In this document: positions 59,937 through 64,000 of the stretch, in pieces
Layout: every line of letters begins with the position of its first letter
Position numbering within the stretch: position 1 is the stretch's first letter
From: Verrucomicrobium spinosum DSM 4136 = JCM 18804
Lineage (GTDB): Bacteria > Verrucomicrobiota > Verrucomicrobiia > Verrucomicrobiales > Verrucomicrobiaceae
DNA length: 64,000 nt
Assembly: GCF_000172155.1 (NCBI RefSeq)
Contig: NZ_ABIZ01000001.1
Span: 5,737,105 to 5,801,104, forward strand
Reading direction: 5' to 3'
The notes under the pieces: generated by a model
What the model was told of the DNA's origin: nothing
The model's input: only the letters and a program-made list of their open reading frames with translations
Database searches by the model: none
Program-made: the position numbers and the translations under genes

Positions 59937-60740
59937 CTACACGCCCGGCGGCTGGAACTTCTCCAAACGCCACGCCTCAAACTGCTCCTTGCTCGTACGA
60001 TATCGGGCACCACAACGGGGGCAGGTCATGGTGAGCATCTCATCATCGCCGAACGCATGACTGAGGTCGTCGTCAGCCAGCTTGGCCAGCACGGGATAGA
60101 GCCGCTCCAGATTGCAGCCGCAATGCCACACGTAGAGCCGGGTTTCCAGCAGACTCAGCGTCTCCGTCTTGTCCATCTCACGGATCGAGTCATCGGTGAG
60201 CGAGGCCAGCCACTCTTCATCACAGTCCGGCTGGGCCGAGACCATGACGATGTCTTCCTCCCCATGGCGGAAGAGACGCGTCGTGCGCTGCTCACTTTGG
60301 GTGTAGAAGCCCTCGACCGCCTTGAAGACATCATTTCCGGCAAAGTCCACCATGCTCTGGCGGGCCGCCTTTCCCTGGGCGGCCGTCTGGGCGATGAAGA
60401 TGTTCTTCCCAAAATCCCGCACATCCTCGGTGAAGACACGTCCGGCGACTCTTCCCGGGCGTGATCCCCCGGTGACAAAGACATTCACGAGCGGGTTGTG
60501 GAAGTTGAGCGTCCAGCCACACGTTTCGTCCTGGGGACGGGAGGCGAGATGCAGCGTCAGGGCCGCGAGCGCCTCCTTGAGCAGGAGATCGTTGGTGTTG
60601 GAGTACTTCAACTCGTGCTCGGCACGATGGAGGTAGTAATCAATGTACAGGGGCTCAAAGTCGGCTCTGGCCACTAGCGCGTTACGTCCTCGCACAAAAT
60701 AAGTGCGGACCTCGAGCGGGCTGGCTTCAGTGTCTGTCAT
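59937..60740 (-). CDS. hslO: Hsp33-type redox-regulated chaperone
   Basis: 267 residues, close to the usual Hsp33 length. The N-terminal substrate-binding part (about 1-195) includes TLNFHNPLVNVFVTGGSRPGR and the variable loop. The C-terminal zinc domain has CxC at about 207-209 (WHCGCNLERLYPVL) and CxxC at about 238-241 (MTCPRCGARYRTSKEQF), the four ligands of Hsp33. In the family these Cys release zinc and form disulfides under oxidative heat stress, switching the chaperone on. Fits with the peroxiredoxins and Hsp20/Lon in this region. Ends EKFQPPGV. Divergence is moderate, so I am confident of family rather than exact orthology. Confidence 0.82.
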   Translation of the reverse strand: MTDTEASPLEVRTYFVRGRNALVARADFEPLYIDYYLHRAEHELKYSNTNDLLLKEALAALTLHLASRPQDETCGWTLNFHNPLVNVFVTGGSRPGRVAGRVFTEDVRDFGKNIFIAQTAAQGKAARQSMVDFAGNDVFKAVEGFYTQSEQRTTRLFRHGEEDIVMVSAQPDCDEEWLASLTDDSIREMDKTETLSLLETRLYVWHCGCNLERLYPVLAKLADDDLSHAFGDDEMLTMTCPRCGARYRTSKEQFEAWRLEKFQPPGV

Positions 60741-60892
60741 GGCTGCTGATCTGAGATTCGGGGGTTAAGGGGGGCTGGGGACATAGCAGAGGCTGGCCCA
60801 TTGGGGAAACGCAATGTGCGTCTGTAGAAACTTACTGCGAGAGGCGTGCCATCTAGTATGCTCAATCTTTTCTTACGCTTCCCGAGCGACTT

Positions 60893-62188
60893 ATGAATCG
60901 TCGTCACTTCCTCAATTTCATCACCGCCTCGAGCGCTCTTGAGGGCCTAACCCGCGCCGGCCTGGGTCAGGAAACAGGTGTTGCACCTGTTGCAGAATCG
61001 CTGCCTCCGACGCGCGCCCTGACCCTGGGATCAAAATTCCACTGGTTCGCCTACTATGACAAGCTCCAGTTTGACCCCACGGACCGCTATATCCTGAGCA
61101 ATCAGGTGGACTTCGAAGGGCGCACCCCGGGACCGGATGACGTCCTGCGCGTGGGAATGATCGACACGGCAGACGGCGACAAGTGGACCGAACTGGGCAC
61201 CTCGACCGCCTGGGGCTGGCAACAGGGCTGCATGCTCCAGTGGCTTCCCGGCTCACAGAGCAAGATCATCTGGAATGATCGGGACAAAGCCACCCAACGC
61301 TACGTGAGCCACATTCTGGATGTGAAGACGGGTGAGAAACGCACCCTCCCCCTCCCGGTGTACACCATCAGTCCAGACGGGAAGTGGGCGGTAACGCCTG
61401 ACTTCGCCCGCATCGACTACTGCCGCAGCGGCTATGGCTACAGCGGCATCCCAGACCCTTGCTCGAATGAAAAAGCGCCCGCCAAGAGTGGCATCTGGCG
61501 CATGAATCTGGAGACGGGTGAGCACCAGCTCATCTTCTCCATCGCGGACGCGGTCGCCGTCCCACACCCGGAATTGGATCTCACCCAACTGTGGAACTGG
61601 TTCAACCATCTCCTGATTTCCCCCGATGGCAAACGCCTCATCTTCCTGCACCGCTGGCGAGAGCGGGTGGACATCCCGCGCGAGCAAAAGGCGGGCGGCT
61701 TCAAAACCCGGATGTTCACCGTGAATCTCGATGGCACGGAACCGTATGTGCTGGAGCCCAGCGGCGTGGTCAGCCACTTCATCTGGCGCGATCCCGAGCA
61801 TCTCGTCGCGTGGGCCAAACCCACTGCTGAACCCGAGGCACGGGTGATCGTGTACAAGGACAAGACTCGGGAGTACACCAAACTCGGTGCGGACAAGATC
61901 ACCGTGGACGGGCACATGACCTACCTTCCCCACCGGAACAACGAATGGCTCCTCTGCGACACCTATCCCGACCCGGTGCGCCGACTGCAGACGCCGTTCC
62001 TTTACCATATCCCCACGGATCGACGTATTCCCTTGGGGCATTTCTTTGAGCCTCGCGAGTACAAGGGAGAGTACCGTTGTGACACCCACCCGCGCTCCAG
62101 CAATGATGGCAAAAAAGTCGTGATCGACTCGGTGCATGCTGGCAACGGCCGGCAGATGTACCTGATTGACGTATCAGGGATCCATTAA
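60893..62188 (+). CDS. Possible Tat-exported beta-propeller protein
   Basis: 431 residues. MNRRHFLNFITASSALEGLT carries an RRxFL twin-arginine motif followed by a modestly hydrophobic stretch, so Tat export is likely but not certain. The rest is a WD40/TolB-like beta-propeller: repeated ISPDGKWAV, LLISPDGKRLIFLH, TVNLDGTEPYVLEPSG, FIWRDPEHLVAWAK and SSNDGKKVVID, each a blade-like strand set. Similar proteins include oligogalacturonate lyase-type and other propeller enzymes; here the fit is only general and no active site can be named. Orientation opposite to the hslO gene, 152 bp away. Confidence 0.7.
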   Translation: MNRRHFLNFITASSALEGLTRAGLGQETGVAPVAESLPPTRALTLGSKFHWFAYYDKLQFDPTDRYILSNQVDFEGRTPGPDDVLRVGMIDTADGDKWTELGTSTAWGWQQGCMLQWLPGSQSKIIWNDRDKATQRYVSHILDVKTGEKRTLPLPVYTISPDGKWAVTPDFARIDYCRSGYGYSGIPDPCSNEKAPAKSGIWRMNLETGEHQLIFSIADAVAVPHPELDLTQLWNWFNHLLISPDGKRLIFLHRWRERVDIPREQKAGGFKTRMFTVNLDGTEPYVLEPSGVVSHFIWRDPEHLVAWAKPTAEPEARVIVYKDKTREYTKLGADKITVDGHMTYLPHRNNEWLLCDTYPDPVRRLQTPFLYHIPTDRRIPLGHFFEPREYKGEYRCDTHPRSSNDGKKVVIDSVHAGNGRQMYLIDVSGIH

Positions 62189-62464
62189 AGTGCGTCTTTT
62201 TTCGGCGACCAGGTCTGGGCAGGTTCACCCCTTCTCTGCCTTCGCGTTTTAATTGGCGAATGCATGGAATCCCCCCCCTTTCTCTGTCATCCAACATGCA
62301 GACAACATACAGAGTTTCCACTTTCCAGAGTCGGAAGATCCCTTAGAATAAGCCAAACCCCTATGGAAAGCGATGTTGTGGACACCGCGATACCGTGATG
62401 CTCAGCCCGTCCCGGTGCCCCCCGCGAACTCTGCCTCCACCATGGGAGTTGGCTTGTCTGATTG

Positions 62465-63274
62465 ATGAAAAAGAACCGCTGGCGTTTCATTCTTCTCACT
62501 TCCTGGATCCTGTTTACCGTTGCTTTCCTTCTGCGGGAAGTGCTGCTCCGCATCAGCAGTGTGGATGACCGGAGTTTGCTGCCTTGGGCTTTGACCCACA
62601 CTCCCAGCCATTGGGCTGTCATGCTCACGCTGGCTTCGTTGGCGTACGCCATGTTCGTTTTCGCCCCCCTCCAACTGCCCTTTATGGCCCTGTGGACGGT
62701 GCGGAAAACGCCCGTGCCTGCGAGAAAAAAACTTCCCGTCCTGCTCATCCCCTGCGCGCTTATTTCCACTTGGTGGGTGAGCGACACTCTCCGCCATCCG
62801 CCCGACTCCAAGGGCCATTTCGAGGCAGTCATGTCCCACCCTCTTCCAGTGGGTTCCTCGCACTTCATGGCCATCCACCCCCTGGGGACTGGCACCTTTG
62901 CAGAAATTTGGGGCAGCGTGCACGGCTACCGGATGAAGCTGCCCTCCAAGGAGGCGACGCACTATTGCCGCAGCCTGGGTGGGGCCCAATACGACTTTGT
63001 CGTGGAGTCGCTCGCAGACCCCTATGATGACTTCTTGAGCAGTCTGCCAAAGGAATGGGGCTACGCCTTGGGGCTGCCTCATTTGCAGGTGCATCAGTTG
63101 CCGCCCATCTGTGGCAAACCCGCTTTTGCCATGGTGGATCCCACCCGCGATGACATGCTGGTCATGGTATGGCAGCAGGGCCAGCTCGACTCACGTCCAG
63201 CGCAACATCTCTATCCCACCCGCTCTGCTGAGCCCGACTTCTACGCCAACGCGAAGAACAAGCCAGGGCAGTGA
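62465..63274 (+). CDS. Membrane protein of unknown function
   Basis: 269 residues from ATG 62465. Three hydrophobic helices at about 8-30 (FILLTSWILFTVAFLLREVL), 52-78 (VMLTLASLAYAMFVFAPLQL) and 90-108 (LPVLLIPCALISTWWVS), then a soluble domain from about 110 to the end, with VGSSHFMAIHPLGTGTFAEI, THYCRSLGGAQYDFVVES and PPICGKPAFAMVDPTRDDML. Two Cys (YC, IC) could form a disulfide if the domain is outside. No family recognised. The spacer before it (62189-62464) has a run of eight C (62271-62278) but no visible terminator. Confidence 0.7.
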   Translation: MKKNRWRFILLTSWILFTVAFLLREVLLRISSVDDRSLLPWALTHTPSHWAVMLTLASLAYAMFVFAPLQLPFMALWTVRKTPVPARKKLPVLLIPCALISTWWVSDTLRHPPDSKGHFEAVMSHPLPVGSSHFMAIHPLGTGTFAEIWGSVHGYRMKLPSKEATHYCRSLGGAQYDFVVESLADPYDDFLSSLPKEWGYALGLPHLQVHQLPPICGKPAFAMVDPTRDDMLVMVWQQGQLDSRPAQHLYPTRSAEPDFYANAKNKPGQ

Positions 63275-63637
63275 GTTCCACCTCCAATATCGGGACCCAA
63301 ATACTGATTCCAACCGGATTCACCATGCTGCCAACGCTGCGGCCACCCTCGTGCGATCCTCTGGATTTTCGTAAGCAGTCGGATCGAAAGGGGCCTCGCG
63401 CTGATTGAGAGCCCCGAGCGCGTCAGTGCGGCCAGTAGGAAGGTGGAAGTGACGCGATTTTCATGGTTCTTCAGGTCCGTCGAGCGGTCATGACGATCAA
63501 GGGTGACTTCCCCCCAGTTCACCAGCCTTTTTTCGACACGGCATCGGCAAAGCAGTCAGGCACTATAGCTCGTCAGTCGCACCACCCGCGCCTCCCAATT
63601 TCAACCATCTCCAAAAGCTCCAGCCCTCCTCCCCCAC
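63275..63637. other. Noncoding spacer
   Basis: About 360 bp with no gene I can support. A minus-strand frame at 63241-63522 (93 aa) lacks any recognisable feature and overlaps the end of the preceding gene. Confidence 0.45.
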
Positions 63638-63672
63638 AAAAAACCGGCCGTCCCCGCAGGAGCGACCGGTTT
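63638..63672 (-). terminator. Terminator of the right-edge gene
   Basis: Stem AAACCGG (63641-63647) / CCGGTTT (63666-63672) with further inner pairing, followed on the minus strand by a U-run (A-tract 63638-63643). The stem's outer arm is shared with the first units of the 8-bp repeat array. Confidence 0.7.
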
Positions 63673-63716
63673 ACTGAATTACTGGTTTACCGAGTTACCG
63701 ACCCACCGTTTCACTT
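63665..63716. repeat. Degenerate 8-bp repeat array (third locus)
   Basis: Six units in register: ACCGGTTT, ACTGAATT, ACTGGTTT, ACCGAGTT, ACCGACCC, ACCGTTTC, then a partial ACTT. Consensus ACYGNNTY. It runs up to and over the stop codon (63711-63713) of the minus-strand gene, as at 48455. Confidence 0.8.
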
Positions 63717-64000
63717 GGCCGCATTCTTCTCTCCCCAGGCCTTCACGAAATCAATGCACTGCTTGATGTCAGGCACGTTGTCTTCCCACTTGTTCTCGTA
63801 TTCCACGGAGATATTGCCATCGAAGCCCTGAGCCTTGAGCTCAGCCAGGCAGCCCGCCACATCGCTCACGCCGGTGCCATAGATCTGGTCAGGGCCCTGT
63901 TTGCCGATTTCCTTGCGGTCTTTCAGGTGGCTGCTGATGATGCGGCCTTTGAGAATCTTGAGACACTCGATGGGCTGAAGCCCGCTGGTGGCCCAGTGAC
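63711..64000 (-). CDS. Sugar phosphate isomerase/epimerase-like protein (N-terminus beyond window edge)
   Basis: The C-terminal 95 residues of a gene that begins beyond the right edge; stop TGA at 63711-63713. The fragment reads HWATSGLQPIECLKILKGRI, then ISSHLKDRKEIGKQGPDQIY, GTGVSDVAGCLAELKAQGFD, GNISVEYENKWEDNVPDIKQ, CIDFVKAW. HLKD and the SVEYE strand are the metal-binding landmarks of the xylose-isomerase-like TIM barrel (AP endonuclease family 2) superfamily, common as exported or cytoplasmic sugar isomerase/epimerases in Verrucomicrobiota. Exact substrate unknown. Its terminator lies just downstream at 63638-63672. Confidence 0.8.
   Translation of the reverse strand, partial: HWATSGLQPIECLKILKGRIISSHLKDRKEIGKQGPDQIYGTGVSDVAGCLAELKAQGFDGNISVEYENKWEDNVPDIKQCIDFVKAWGEKNAAK

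Noticed and set aside
63241-63522. 93-residue minus-strand open frame
   Set aside because: Overlaps the end of a real gene, has no start signal and no family; could be a decayed fragment but cannot be supported.

Overview
The window looks like a chromosomal stretch of a Verrucomicrobiota bacterium, probably near Verrucomicrobium/Roseimicrobium/Prosthecobacter. This rests on lineage-typical families recognised by eye: a Verru_Chthon cassette protein A, two giant autotransporter-type beta-strand repeat (PATR) proteins with PEP-CTERM tails, a PVC-type dehydrogenase/haem-binding protein and a PEP-CTERM-style exported proteome. Coding GC is fairly high with strong G/C third positions. No rRNA, tRNA, CRISPR array, insertion sequence or prophage was seen.

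Layout. 1-34110 is a surface-protein block read entirely on the minus strand: a cassette A protein cut by the left edge, then a 3035-residue and a roughly 6844-residue PATR/PEP-CTERM protein. 34111-36600 is on the plus strand: an LptA/OstA-like exported protein behind a promoter with a strong palindrome, a very small transcription unit (promoter, 25-residue hydrophobic peptide, two terminators), and an exported protein of unknown function. 36650-47311 is on the minus strand and mostly housekeeping or proteostasis: membrane-anchored azurin, DegP/HtrA protease, a pseudokinase-TM-Sel1 protein, GMP synthase (guaA), Lon protease and an Hsp20 chaperone (hsp20-lon likely one operon). 47383-47996 holds two small overlapping plus-strand frames.

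48000-54850 holds a hairpin-rich spacer, an 8-bp tandem repeat array, two exported PrxQ/BCP-type peroxiredoxins, a DMT-type permease, the large PVC dehydrogenase/cytochrome c protein and a DUF1003 membrane protein. 54962-57535 encodes the most striking single protein: a VirJ/AcvB-like alpha/beta hydrolase fused through a membrane region to an MprF/LpiA-type aminoacyl-phosphatidylglycerol synthase domain. 57889-64000 has a TPR-like small protein, a soluble histidine-kinase-like protein with a damaged ATP lid motif, a bacterial PH-domain membrane protein, an Hsp33-like chaperone, a possible Tat-exported beta-propeller protein, a three-helix membrane protein and, at the right edge, a sugar phosphate isomerase/epimerase-like protein.

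The recurring theme is the cell envelope and its stress biology: giant surface fibres, envelope proteases and chaperones, exported peroxiredoxins, copper and haem electron carriers, and lipid charge modification. Noncoding novelty centres on a degenerate 8-bp repeat family (consensus ACYGNNTY) found at three separate loci, each touching a gene end, and a 7-bp repeat family that builds a bidirectional terminator.
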